Numbered from the stretch's first letter, positions 27,340-35,909 are shown. The stretch is 64,000 bases of DNA from Mesorhizobium sp. YC-39 (GCF_025753795.1 NZ_JAOWPS010000005.1:248001-312000), one strand, 5' to 3'. The notes: a model not told the origin generated them from the sequence alone. Numbers and translations are program-made.

Positions 27340-27369
27340 CGAACGGCGTTGCCGCGGCAATGCCGTTCG
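27340..27369. repeat. 30-bp near-perfect palindrome upstream of the DUF982 gene
   Basis: Outer arms cgaacggc and gccgttcg and inner arms ttgcc and ggcaa form a 30-bp sequence that equals its own reverse complement at all but one symmetrical pair of positions. It ends 10 bp before the ATG at 27380, so as RNA it would form a stem directly before the ribosome site; as DNA it could be an operator. Confidence 0.6.
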
Positions 27370-27379
27370 GGAGAAACGA

Positions 27380-27676
27380 ATGGACAGATTGCAATTCGAG
27401 GTGCCGGTGCGCATCATGACTGCGCCTGGCCTGCCAGTTGAGGAAATCTATAGCGTCGAACAGGCGCTGGATTTCCTGCAGGACTGGCCGGTCCGCCGGC
27501 AAGGCCCGGTCTATCAGGCTGCGTTCAATGCCTGCTTCGGCGCGACGGTCGACCTGGTCAAGACCGAGGATGCCTGCCGGGCGTTCATGGCGTTCTGCCG
27601 CGTGAGCCGCCTCCTGGCCAGGGATATGATGGTTCGGGGCAAACGGGGTGGCGAGGCGAGGGGGTTGAGGACCTAA
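27380..27676 (+). CDS. DUF982 domain protein
   Basis: A 98-residue protein of the DUF982 family, small proteins of unknown function that are multiplied in rhizobia. The family-like core is VRIMTAPGLPVEEIYSVEQALDFLQDWP followed by a helical half with AFNACFGATV and CRAFMAFCR. A gggaga ribosome site precedes the ATG. Its stop codon lies in the stem of a following hairpin repeat. Confidence 0.82.
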   Translation: MDRLQFEVPVRIMTAPGLPVEEIYSVEQALDFLQDWPVRRQGPVYQAAFNACFGATVDLVKTEDACRAFMAFCRVSRLLARDMMVRGKRGGEARGLRT

Positions 27677-27757
27677 AGCGCGTCACGCGCTTTAGGTTGT
27701 TGTTTTGTGCAGGTCGTTATCGCAAAACCGCTGCGCACTTTTGCGCGACACGCATTA
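27672..27757. repeat. Dispersed palindromic repeat, copy 1
   Basis: Two parts: a perfect 11-bp hairpin (cctaaagcgcg-tca-cgcgctttagg, 27672-27696) and an imperfect palindrome running to the end, with aaaccgctgcgcac and ttttgcgcgaca. The second part recurs at about 52733-52808. The hairpin contains the stop of the DUF982 gene and the far end supplies the TAA of the alpha/beta hydrolase gene. It probably also ends transcription from both sides. Confidence 0.8.
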
Positions 27758-28591
27758 GCGCCAGCCGGGCTCCAGGCTTTTCAGGAAACGCTCGAAGATC
27801 GGATCGAACCTGTCCGGCGAATCCCAGAACGGCGCGTGGCCGGAATTGCTGATCAGGTGCTTCTTGCCTTCCCATAGGTTCGAGAAGGGGATCGTGTCGA
27901 CGAAATCGGTGTCGACGAACGGCTCGTCGGCGCCGTTGAGCACGGCGATCGGCGGTGTTCTGCCGAGGATGACCTGGCTCTGGTCCTGGCCGTAGCCGGC
28001 GGCGAATTTGCCGAGCATCAGCGCGCGAGCACGACCATCGGTGCGCGCAACGGCATTGCGGAGCAGCTGGTCGTAGGGCTCGCCGCAGGTCGAGTGCGCA
28101 TAGGCGTCGATATCCTCCTCGGTGAAGATCTCCTGGCCCGCAAGGTTCATGTGCGGGCTGGTCTTGAAGCCCTTGCCAATATCGGCGGCGGCGATCGGCG
28201 GCGTGCCAGTGATCATCAGGCCGAGCATGCCGGGATAGCGCTCGATCATCTCCAGCCCGATATGACCGCCCAGCGACCAGCCGAAGACCGCTGCTTTTTC
28301 GATGCCGAGCCTGTTCATGACTTCGGTCATTGCGTCGGCATAACCAGGCATGGAGTAGCTCCGCTCCGGATCGACCGCGTCGCAGGATTCGCCATGGCCG
28401 GGAAGATCGGCTGCGATCAGATGGTAGGTCGCGCCGATCCTGCCGTCGAACTGATTGCGGAAGACAGCGCCCGACGACGAATTGCCGTGGATCATCAGCA
28501 CCGGCATGCCGGTGCCGCCACTGTCGCGCACGGCGATTGTGCCGTGACTGGTTTCGATCGTACTGACCGTAGTCGTCATCCCTGTCTCCAC
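27755..28591 (-). CDS. Alpha/beta hydrolase
   Basis: Cytosolic alpha/beta-fold hydrolase, 278 residues. The HGNSSSGAVF oxyanion segment is followed by LPGHGESCD and the nucleophile elbow FGWSLGGHIG, with the C-terminal His in NSGHAPFWDSP. The substrate is unknown; an ester or lactone is usual for this group. It is divergent from the ABC transporter operon across 178 bp, so a shared pathway is possible. Its stop codon comes from the adjoining repeat. Confidence 0.9.
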   Translation of the reverse strand: METGMTTTVSTIETSHGTIAVRDSGGTGMPVLMIHGNSSSGAVFRNQFDGRIGATYHLIAADLPGHGESCDAVDPERSYSMPGYADAMTEVMNRLGIEKAAVFGWSLGGHIGLEMIERYPGMLGLMITGTPPIAAADIGKGFKTSPHMNLAGQEIFTEEDIDAYAHSTCGEPYDQLLRNAVARTDGRARALMLGKFAAGYGQDQSQVILGRTPPIAVLNGADEPFVDTDFVDTIPFSNLWEGKKHLISNSGHAPFWDSPDRFDPIFERFLKSLEPGWR

Positions 28592-28685
28592 TGTCTGCCT
28601 TTCCGCTGCATCCCGGCGAACTGCCTAGAAATGCATCACACGGTTCCGCGCGTTTAACGAGTGGGCAAATCTGCCTGCTCGTGAA

Positions 28686-28701
28686 TGAAAATATCTTTTC
28701 A
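28686..28701. promoter_or_regulatory. Possible RpiR-type operator
   Basis: TGAAAATATCTTTTCA is a 16-bp inverted repeat with one mismatched pair, located 69 bp before the start of the transporter operon. Known RpiR-family operators (for example of MurR) often have the form TGAAA-N-TTTCA. The RpiR gene at 35996-36943 is the obvious candidate binder, but no second copy was found at its own promoter. Confidence 0.35.
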
Positions 28702-28769
28702 AATTGGCCCGCTTGTGCATTATTTGTCAATCATCCAACCATCGTCAGGAACACAGGGGAACAGGGACA

Positions 28770-30017
28770 ATGAAAACAATGTCGATGAAACGCCATTTCC
28801 GGCACATCCTGCTTGGAACCGCGCTCGGCTTGATGCTGAGTGCTGCGCCGGCATTGGCCGATGTCGTGAAGATCGGCCTGCTGGCGCCGCTGACTGGCCC
28901 GGCGGCGGCTGACGGCCAGGAATTCCAGCGCGGCGCGCAGATGGCGATCGACGAGGCAAACAGTGCGGGCGGCATCGACGGCCATACGTTCGAACTGGTC
29001 GTGGGCGATGTGAAGGACCAGTCGGCGGCGAATGTCACTAGCGCGGTCGAGCGCCTGCTCGGCGACCAGGACGTGCATTTCATGCTGACCGGCTATGCCA
29101 GCCTGACCAATTTCGAGATCGACAACATGGCCGAGGCGGAGATGCCCTACATGCTCGCCGCCACGTCGCAGCAGACGAAGGACATCATAGCGCCCGATCC
29201 GGAAAAATACGCCTGCTGCTGGTCGCTGACGCCGTCCTTCGATGCCTACAACACCGATGTCACCAGTTTCGTCGAGAAGCTGGCGGCCGAGGGCAAGATC
29301 GCGCTCCCGACCAAGAAGGTCGCCATCATCTCGTCCGACAATGCCTATTCGAAGACCATCTCTGAAGGCATGAAGAAGACCTTCAAGGAGAAGGGCTGGA
29401 CCATCACCGTCGACGAACTCGTGCCCTTCGGCGAGGTGACCGACTGGCGTTCGATCATAGCCAAGGTGCGCGAGGACGTGCCGGACGTGGTCATCAACAC
29501 CGACTACCTGCCCGGCAATTCGGCCTCGTTCCTCAACCAGTTCCTGGAGCAGCCGACCAAGAGCCTGGTGTTTCTGCAATACGCGCCAAGCGTTCCGGAA
29601 TTCGTCGAACTGACCAAGGAAAAGTCGAACGGCGTCATCTATGACCTTCTCGGCGGCGCTCTGACCACGCCGAAGAACCCGCGCGCCGATGAGGTGGCTG
29701 GCAAATTCAAGGCCAAATTTGGCGTGGAGAGCGGCACCTACGGCGTTGCCCTTTACGAGATGGTCAATGTCTATTTCGATGCGCTCAAAAAGGCCGGTGA
29801 TCCGAAAGACCATGCGGCGATCATGAAGGCGCTGTCCGAAACCGACAAGCAGGTCGCCGAAGGCCGCCTGAAATTCGATCCGGCGACGCATCTCGCCATG
29901 CAGGGCGACGACTACATCCCGATCACTTTCTTCCAGATATGGGACGGCAAGCGCACGCTGATCTCGCCGGCCAAATACGCGACCGGCGAGTTCCAGGCGC
30001 AGCCCTGGATGAAATAG
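28770..30017 (+). CDS. ABC transporter substrate-binding protein, branched-chain amino acid type
   Basis: Periplasmic binding protein, 415 residues from the start at 28770 (a longer frame begins at 28704 but lacks a signal sequence at its front). A signal peptide is clear: MKRHFRHILLGTALGLMLS, cleavage after PALA. The mature part begins DVVKIGLLAPLTGPAAADGQ, the standard LivK/Peripla_BP_6 opening. First gene of a five-gene operon. Ligand is unknown; amino acids, amides or similar polar compounds are usual. Confidence 0.92.
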   Translation: MKTMSMKRHFRHILLGTALGLMLSAAPALADVVKIGLLAPLTGPAAADGQEFQRGAQMAIDEANSAGGIDGHTFELVVGDVKDQSAANVTSAVERLLGDQDVHFMLTGYASLTNFEIDNMAEAEMPYMLAATSQQTKDIIAPDPEKYACCWSLTPSFDAYNTDVTSFVEKLAAEGKIALPTKKVAIISSDNAYSKTISEGMKKTFKEKGWTITVDELVPFGEVTDWRSIIAKVREDVPDVVINTDYLPGNSASFLNQFLEQPTKSLVFLQYAPSVPEFVELTKEKSNGVIYDLLGGALTTPKNPRADEVAGKFKAKFGVESGTYGVALYEMVNVYFDALKKAGDPKDHAAIMKALSETDKQVAEGRLKFDPATHLAMQGDDYIPITFFQIWDGKRTLISPAKYATGEFQAQPWMK

Positions 30018-30021
30018 CGGC

Positions 30022-30759
30022 ATGCCGCTGCTCGAAGTCGAGGGCGTATCGAAAGCGTTCGGATCGCTGAAGGCAGTCGACGACGTTTCCTTCGCCGTCG
30101 AGGCCGGGGAAATCTTCGGCATCGCGGGGCCGAACGGCAGTGGCAAGAGCACGCTGTTCAACGTCATCACCGGCATTCCGTTCGGCCCTGACAAGGGCCG
30201 GATACGGTTCGACGGGGCTGAGATACAGGCGAGGCCGGGCAATGCCATTGCACGGCTCGGCCTTGCCCGGACCTTCCAGCGCGAGACCAGTTTCGACGGG
30301 CTGACCGTGTTCGAGAACGCGCTGATCGGCGCGAGCTATGGCAAGCCCGGGCGAGGGGCGACCGAGGCGCGGAGCCGCGCCGTCGAGGCGCTGGAGTTCG
30401 TCGGCCTTTCAAGTTCAGCCTTCGGGCGCCTCGCTGGCGAACTGTCCGTGTTCGACCGCAAGTGCCTGATGCTGGCGACGGCGATAGCAACGAAGCCGCG
30501 CATGCTTCTGCTCGACGAGCCCGCGTCGAGCCTGACCAAGCCGGAGATCGAAACCTCGATCGGATTGATCAGACGGACGGCCGAACGCGGCATCACCGTA
30601 GTGCTGATCGAACATGTGCTGACCTTCCTGATGAGCCTGTCGCAGCATCTTCTGGTGCTGAACCAGGGCCGGGTGCTGGCCGCGGGCGAGCCAAAGAGCG
30701 TGATCGCCGACCCGCGCGTGGTGGAAGCCTATCTCGGCACGAGGAGATCGGCGGCGTGA
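30022..30759 (+). CDS. ABC transporter ATPase, LivG-like with altered signature motif
   Basis: Cytosolic ATPase of a branched-chain-amino-acid-type importer. Walker A GPNGSGKS is at 36-43, Walker B LLLLDEP ends at 167 and the switch His is kept (IEHVLTF). The ABC signature, normally LSxGQ, reads LSVFD at 141-145, and the D-loop reads SSLTKPE in place of AGLNPxE, so one of the two ATP sites in the pair is probably inactive. It starts 4 bp after the binding-protein stop and overlaps the next gene. Confidence 0.9.
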   Translation: MPLLEVEGVSKAFGSLKAVDDVSFAVEAGEIFGIAGPNGSGKSTLFNVITGIPFGPDKGRIRFDGAEIQARPGNAIARLGLARTFQRETSFDGLTVFENALIGASYGKPGRGATEARSRAVEALEFVGLSSSAFGRLAGELSVFDRKCLMLATAIATKPRMLLLDEPASSLTKPEIETSIGLIRRTAERGITVVLIEHVLTFLMSLSQHLLVLNQGRVLAAGEPKSVIADPRVVEAYLGTRRSAA

Positions 30760-31475
30760 GCGAAAGCCCAATCCTGAGGATCGAGGCGGTCACTGCCGGA
30801 TACGGCCGCGTCACCGTCTTGCACGACATAACGCTGGAAGCCGGCCGGTTCGGCAATGTCGGGCTGTTCGGCCCGAACGGCCACGGCAAGACGACGCTGC
30901 TGAGGACCATTTCCGGCCTGGTCGCGCCCAAAAGTGGCCGCGTCGTCTTCGATGGCAAGGACATTACCGGCTTGAGCGCGCGCGCCATCGTCGCCACCGG
31001 TCTGATCCATGTGCCGCAGGGCAACAAGCTGTTTCCGGATCTGACGATCGGTGACTGCATGGCGCTGGGCGCCTATTCGCCGCGAGCGCGGCCGCATGAG
31101 GCCGAGAACCGCGAAAAGGTGGTGAGGCTGTTCCCCAAGCTCGCCGAACGCTGGCGGCAAAGGGTGCGCACGCTTTCTGGGGGCGAGCGCCAGATGGTGT
31201 CGATCGGCACGGCGCTGATGAGCCATCCACGCCTGCTGATCCTCGACGAGCCGACCCTTGGGCTGGCGCCAAAGATCAAGGACGAGCTCTGCGCCGCCGT
31301 CATGGACATCTCCAGGGGCGGCGTGCCGCTCGTCGTCGTCGAGCAGGACATCGAGTTCCTGCTCGAGCTCAGCCGGCAGCTCTTCCTTGTCGATCACGGA
31401 GCGGTCAAGACCGAGATCCGGCCGGGCGAAAGTATCGAGCACAGCGAAATCATGGCCATGTATTTCGGTCATTGA
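30756..31475 (+). CDS. ABC transporter ATPase, LivF-like
   Basis: Second ATPase of the importer, 239 residues. The start is a GTG overlapping the LivG stop (GTGA, 30756-30759); longer frames upstream are inside livG and rejected. All motifs are intact: Walker A GPNGHGKTT, signature LSGGERQM, Walker B LLILDEPTLGLAPK and switch His region. It pairs with the LivG-like subunit, whose own signature motif is altered. Confidence 0.92.
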   Translation: MSESPILRIEAVTAGYGRVTVLHDITLEAGRFGNVGLFGPNGHGKTTLLRTISGLVAPKSGRVVFDGKDITGLSARAIVATGLIHVPQGNKLFPDLTIGDCMALGAYSPRARPHEAENREKVVRLFPKLAERWRQRVRTLSGGERQMVSIGTALMSHPRLLILDEPTLGLAPKIKDELCAAVMDISRGGVPLVVVEQDIEFLLELSRQLFLVDHGAVKTEIRPGESIEHSEIMAMYFGH

Positions 31476-31494
31476 GAGCGGGAATGGACAGAAC

Positions 31495-32370
31495 ATGAGT
31501 GTCTTTTCGGACATCTTCTTCGGCGGCCTGTTCCAGGGCTCGCTCTACGCCATGATGGCGGTGGGGCTGGCGCTGGTCTGGACGACGATCGGCGTGTTCA
31601 ATTTCAGCCATGGCGTGTTCATGATGCTGGGCGCCTATTTCGCCTGGCAGTTGGTCGCCTTCGGCCTGCCAGTGGTGATAGCCTTCCCGCTCGCCGTCAT
31701 CGTCATGGCGGGCGCAGGCTGGATTCTGCAAGCCTCGGTGGTGCGGCCGCTGATCGGCCGTCCCAACATCGTGCTGGTCGTCGTCATCACCACGCTGGCG
31801 GCCGGTTCGCTGATCGAGAATGGGGCATTGACGGTCTGGGGCCCGCGCTCCAAGCAACTGCCCAGCCTGATCGAGGGCAACACCACCATCGCCGGCGTCG
31901 GCGTGTCGCTGCACCAGATCGCCATCATCGTCATCACACCACTCATTCTGGCGGCTCTGTGGTCGTTCCTCAACCGCACGCGGCTCGGCCTGGCGCTGAG
32001 GGCGGTGGCGCAGAACGAGGATGCGAGCCAGCTCGTCGGCCTCAACGTCACGGCGCTTTACGGGCTTGCCTTCGCCATCGCCGCGTCGCTTGCTGGGCTG
32101 GCCGGCATCTTCATGGGCGGCTACCGCTTCATGAATCCGTCTATGGGCGCCGATCCGTTGCTCAAGGCGCTGATCGTCGTGGTTTTCGGCGGCATTTCAA
32201 GCATTTCGGGGCCGATCTTCGCTGCCTACCTCATCGGATTCTTCGAGGCGGCGAGCAACTATTATTTCGGCCTCTACTGGACGCCGGCACTGCTGTTCCT
32301 CGTGCTCATCGCGACGCTCATGGTGCGCCCGGAGGGCATTTTCGCCAGCCGGTCCAGGGGGCTGGCATGA
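31495..32370 (+). CDS. ABC transporter permease, LivH-like
   Basis: Inner-membrane permease, 291 residues, with the typical opening FFGGLFQGSLYAMMAVGLALVWTTIG-like pattern, then FNFSHGVFMMLGAYFAW. The start at 31495 matches the family; longer frames lie in livF. Eight or so membrane segments are visible. Its TGA overlaps the start of the next permease gene. Confidence 0.92.
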   Translation: MSVFSDIFFGGLFQGSLYAMMAVGLALVWTTIGVFNFSHGVFMMLGAYFAWQLVAFGLPVVIAFPLAVIVMAGAGWILQASVVRPLIGRPNIVLVVVITTLAAGSLIENGALTVWGPRSKQLPSLIEGNTTIAGVGVSLHQIAIIVITPLILAALWSFLNRTRLGLALRAVAQNEDASQLVGLNVTALYGLAFAIAASLAGLAGIFMGGYRFMNPSMGADPLLKALIVVVFGGISSISGPIFAAYLIGFFEAASNYYFGLYWTPALLFLVLIATLMVRPEGIFASRSRGLA

Positions 32371-33374
32371 CGCTCCTCGACATTGCCATCCCGTCCGCTC
32401 CCGGCCGCATCACCTGGAACCGCGAGGCGATCGGCTTCGTGGTTGGCTTCCTGCTGCTTGCGCTGCTGCCGCTCGTCTTCGGCGACAGCTACAGCCGGCA
32501 CGTGCTGATCATGATCTTCATCTATGCCGTCGTCGCCTCGAACTGGGATCTCAGCCTGGGCTATGGCGGGGTGTTCAATTTCGGCCACCTCGCGCTGTTC
32601 GGCATCGGCGTCTATGTCTACAGCCTGCTTGCCAAAATGGCTGGCATCGATCCGTGGATCGCGCTGTTTGCAAGCGGCGTGATCGCAACGCTGGCAGCCG
32701 TGCTGGTGACGATTCCGATCCTGCGGCTGAAGGGCATCTACATCATCCTGGTCACGTTCGGCTTCGCCCAGCTGGTCATGCAGGTCATCATCAGCCAGTC
32801 GGACCTGACGGGCGGCACGCAAGGTCTCGTGCGGGTGCCCGGTCTCTATCTCTTCGACCACAACATGATCCGCGACGGCAAACTCGCCTATTTCTATATC
32901 GCGCTTGCGCTGCTGGTGGCGAGCACGCTGTTCCTGCGCCTGTTCGTGCGTTCGCGCGCCGGCGCCAGCATCGTGGCGCTGCGCGACAACGAGGAATATG
33001 CCATCAGCCGTGGTGTCTCGCTGGTCAGGCAGCGCATGGTGACGCTTGCGGCGAGCGCCTTCTTCACCGGGATTGCCGGCGCCTTCTACGCAGCCTACCA
33101 GCGCAATGCTTCGATCGACGTGTTCGGCATGAGTCTAGCGACCATCATCCTGTCGATGGTGCTGCTGGGCGGAACGAGCACGATCTACGGCGCCATCATC
33201 GCGTCCTTCGTGCTCACCGTCTTTTCAGAGGCGATGGCCGATTTCGGCGCATGGCGGCCGATGATCACGGCGCTGCTTATAATCGTGATCATGCTGGTCT
33301 ATCCGACCGGCTTGGTCGGCATGATCCGCGCCGCCTGGACATTGGTGGCCGAGCGGATCAAGCGCCGGGCCTAA
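32367..33374 (+). CDS. ABC transporter permease, LivM-like
   Basis: Second permease, 335 residues, starting at the ATG that overlaps the LivH stop (ATGA). Family hallmarks are YAVVASNWDLSLGYGGVFNFGH and the EAA-like SRAGASIVALRDNEEYAISRGV loop. The last gene of the operon. A weak inverted repeat (aagtcagc at 33375, gctgactt at 33410) follows the stop and may help termination. Confidence 0.92.
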   Translation: MTLLDIAIPSAPGRITWNREAIGFVVGFLLLALLPLVFGDSYSRHVLIMIFIYAVVASNWDLSLGYGGVFNFGHLALFGIGVYVYSLLAKMAGIDPWIALFASGVIATLAAVLVTIPILRLKGIYIILVTFGFAQLVMQVIISQSDLTGGTQGLVRVPGLYLFDHNMIRDGKLAYFYIALALLVASTLFLRLFVRSRAGASIVALRDNEEYAISRGVSLVRQRMVTLAASAFFTGIAGAFYAAYQRNASIDVFGMSLATIILSMVLLGGTSTIYGAIIASFVLTVFSEAMADFGAWRPMITALLIIVIMLVYPTGLVGMIRAAWTLVAERIKRRA

Positions 33375-33464
33375 AGTCAGCGCAATCGTTCCCGTATGCG
33401 ATCTGTAAGCTGACTTACGCTACAGCTCCACGATCAGTGAACCCTGAAAATCTTGGAGGTAGCT

Positions 33465-34205
33465 ATGGTGACTGATCCTAAGGCGGCTCTTCAAAAATTG
33501 TCTGCGCGCGGCATCACAACGCTTGAGCAGTTTGCCGAAAGCAAGGCGCACATGCGAAAGCCGCGCCGCATCGACTCAGAGAAGGCTTTGGAAGAAATAT
33601 TTGCGCGATCTGCCGTGTCTTCCGACTCGTCGGTCAAATCAAAAATTGGACCGCCGTCTTCGTCGGTTTCAATTGTTTTGGATGGCAAACGAGTTGAGTA
33701 CAATGAAATTGCTCGACTCGACGGCCAGCCTTTGGATTACGTTGCTACAACATTAAAGGGCGGTGATCAGGCACTCGTGGTTTTTTCTGATCGGTCAATT
33801 TTGAAGGCCGATCTTTTGCGGCAGTTCAAGGCGCCTCTCCAAGCGATCAACAAAGAGGTTGAAAATGCATTGATGGCAGGCGGTCTGCAACCTTCACCTT
33901 TGGCCCCAAGGATTGATCTTGGGCTCCGGATCTGGGTTGATATTAATTATACAGACTCTTCCTGGACTTTCGCGCCCGAGGAATATGTGAACGACTTAAC
34001 GCAGTTTGACGCGGGCCTCGGGTGGTTCGAAGGAGATTGGAACGACAAAATTTCTTCGGTCCAAATGGGCAGGTGCTATTGTATTGCTTGGGCGGACATC
34101 AATCAGCAGGGTGACCGGCTCATTCTGTACGAAGACACGCCGAATCTGCACATCTTCGGTTGGGGTGACGCTATCTCAGCCATTTACGCTCCATTCAGAA
34201 GCTAG
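33465..34205 (+). CDS. Protein with beta/gamma-crystallin-like C-terminus
   Basis: A 246-residue protein of unknown function. A strong ribosome site (ttggaggt) precedes the ATG. Residues 1-140 are unassigned and have no signal peptide. Residues about 150-246 show paired Greek-key end motifs, WNDKISSVQ at 192-200 and WGDAISAIY at 233-241, with GDRLILYED between; these resemble beta/gamma-crystallin domains. The DNA is clearly more AT-rich than the flanking operons, a sign of transfer. It is followed 13 bp later by a small secreted cysteine-rich protein. Calcium binding, envelope binding or peptidase inhibition are only guesses. Confidence 0.78.
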   Translation: MVTDPKAALQKLSARGITTLEQFAESKAHMRKPRRIDSEKALEEIFARSAVSSDSSVKSKIGPPSSSVSIVLDGKRVEYNEIARLDGQPLDYVATTLKGGDQALVVFSDRSILKADLLRQFKAPLQAINKEVENALMAGGLQPSPLAPRIDLGLRIWVDINYTDSSWTFAPEEYVNDLTQFDAGLGWFEGDWNDKISSVQMGRCYCIAWADINQQGDRLILYEDTPNLHIFGWGDAISAIYAPFRS

Positions 34206-34218
34206 AAGGGGGCATATT

Positions 34219-34476
34219 ATGCGTACCACGTTCTTAATTCTTGCCCTGAATACATGCTTGGTTGTCTCAACATCTTTTGCCCAGGAGACTGCAACGCCTA
34301 GCAAAATACCGACTCCCGAAGAGTATGAAAAGATGGTGGCGGAAGTTGAGAGTGTCTTGAGGAAGTATCCAAGGCCACGAGACCGCGGAACAGACCTGGT
34401 ACTTTCCTGCAAATTGGTGTACGAATGTCCATTCGACTTCGAGTCGTGCGAGTGGAAGTGCGAGCTCCTACAATGA
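34219..34476 (+). CDS. Small secreted cysteine-rich protein
   Basis: An 85-residue protein starting at 34219, after agaaggggg. A signal peptide is evident: MRTTFLILALNTCLVVSTSFA, cleavage before QETA. The mature peptide is about 64 residues, first acidic/helical (TPEEYEKMVAEVESVLRKY), then a C-terminal block with four cysteines spaced C-x5-C-x6-C-x3-C (SCKLVYEC to WKCELLQ), which could form two disulfides in the periplasm or outside. No family is recognised. Probably one operon with the crystallin-like gene. Confidence 0.72.
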   Translation: MRTTFLILALNTCLVVSTSFAQETATPSKIPTPEEYEKMVAEVESVLRKYPRPRDRGTDLVLSCKLVYECPFDFESCEWKCELLQ

Positions 34477-34592
34477 GGCCGATGAGCTGATCCTGGTGCG
34501 TTCCCTCGCCGAGGTCGTCATTCCCGGTGGTGCCTGCTCTACATGCCCTCTGCCGCCTGAAAAACCATCGCTGACCCGGTCGTCGTCCCAGT

Positions 34593-35909
34593 TTAGCGGA
34601 CGCCGCACCAGTCGATGACGGAAGCGGCGATGACCTTGGCGGTTTCCACGACCGAGTCGACCTCGACATATTCGTCGGCGCCGTGAAAGCCGTCGCCGGA
34701 CGGGCCGAAAATGACGCCGTCGACGCCGGCGCCGGCATAGTGCGCGGCGTCGCATACGGCGACGAAGCCCTTCACCTCAGGCGTCTTGCCGATACGCGCC
34801 TTGTTGGCGACGAGCGACCGGACCAGCGGATGATCCGGCGAGGTGTTCATCGGCGGGAAATAGAGGCCGCCCAGCTCCCACTTGATGGTCGGCGGATTGT
34901 CGCGCAGCCAGGCGTCGGCGGCTGCGAAATGGTGGACGAAGCTCTCGAAATCGCGGCGGTAATCGGCCGAGTTCTCGTCGGGCAGGAATTTCATGTCGAG
35001 ATCGAGCACAGCGACATCGGGAATGATCGCCGGATTGGTCATCACCGTCGGCAGGCCATCCTCGCCAAGTCCGGTGCCGCCATACATCACACCGATGTTG
35101 ATCGTGTTCATGCCGAGCGGCAGCAGCGGATGCGATCTGGCCCGCGTGCGGTCGAGCTCGTATTGGCGGACAGCCGTTATGAAACGTGCCGCCAGCTCAA
35201 TGGCATTGACGCCGGGCTCCAGGCGGTCCTTGCCATGGCGCTGCGGATAGATTTCATTATAGCGAAGCGCCGAATGGGCGTTGCGGCCGCGGATCGTCAC
35301 CCGCGCCCATTCCAGCCCGCCCTCGACCGGCAGGACGTCGCCCCAGGTCGGTTCGGCGACCAGCACGGCCTTGGCGAGCTTGCCCCTGGCAACCGCGTCC
35401 ATGGCGCCGAAGCCGCCGGCCTCCTCGTCGACCACAGTGTGGATCGCCAGCCGGCCCTGAAGCGTGATGCCGGCCTTGCGGATGGCATGCGCGGCCGCGA
35501 TGCAGGCCGCGACGCCGCTCTTCATGTCGACCGCCCCGCGGCCGTAGAGACGCCCGTTGGTGATGGCGGCGCCAAACGGATCGACCGACCAGTTCTTCAT
35601 TTCGCCGACCGGTACCACATCGATGTGGCCGCACAGGATCAGGCTGTGCTCCTCATCGCCCGCCCATTCGCCGGCGAGATTGGGCCGGCCCGGCAAGGCG
35701 TCCCATTGCTCGGTCGCAAAGCCGTCCGCCTTGAGGATCGGCTCCAGCAGCGCCTGGACATCGGCCTCCCGGTTGAGGCCTTGCTTCGTCTCGAATTTGG
35801 GATTCACCGAAGGGATTTGAACCATGTTGCTGGTAAGCCCGATCACCCAGTCGCGATCCTTGTCGATCTCGGCTTGCGCAGCGGCAACGGCCGCATCCCT
35901 GTCCAGCAT
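34593..35909 (-). CDS. M20 family deacylase/peptidase (ArgE/DapE type)
   Basis: Zinc-dependent amidohydrolase, 438 residues from the start at 35909, which has a good AAAGGAC ribosome site; a longer frame would run into the regulator gene. Metal residues lie in LCGHIDVVP (His-x-Asp), GRGAVDMKSG, DEEAGGFGA (catalytic Glu-Glu) and VAEPTWGD. Members remove acyl groups from N-acyl amino acids or cleave related amides. It is co-oriented with the RpiR gene 86 bp upstream and faces the ABC importer, so it may act on the imported compound. Confidence 0.9.
   Translation of the reverse strand: MLDRDAAVAAAQAEIDKDRDWVIGLTSNMVQIPSVNPKFETKQGLNREADVQALLEPILKADGFATEQWDALPGRPNLAGEWAGDEEHSLILCGHIDVVPVGEMKNWSVDPFGAAITNGRLYGRGAVDMKSGVAACIAAAHAIRKAGITLQGRLAIHTVVDEEAGGFGAMDAVARGKLAKAVLVAEPTWGDVLPVEGGLEWARVTIRGRNAHSALRYNEIYPQRHGKDRLEPGVNAIELAARFITAVRQYELDRTRARSHPLLPLGMNTINIGVMYGGTGLGEDGLPTVMTNPAIIPDVAVLDLDMKFLPDENSADYRRDFESFVHHFAAADAWLRDNPPTIKWELGGLYFPPMNTSPDHPLVRSLVANKARIGKTPEVKGFVAVCDAAHYAGAGVDGVIFGPSGDGFHGADEYVEVDSVVETAKVIAASVIDWCGVR

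Noticed and set aside
28731..30248. About 500-codon minus-strand frame opposite the binding-protein gene
   Set aside because: Shadow frame; the sense protein has a signal peptide and family motifs, and the antisense product is Arg/His-rich without structure.
33375..33417. Terminator after the LivM-like gene
   Set aside because: The 8-bp arms are separated by a loop of 27 bases and there is no T-run, so it is too weak to list as a terminator.
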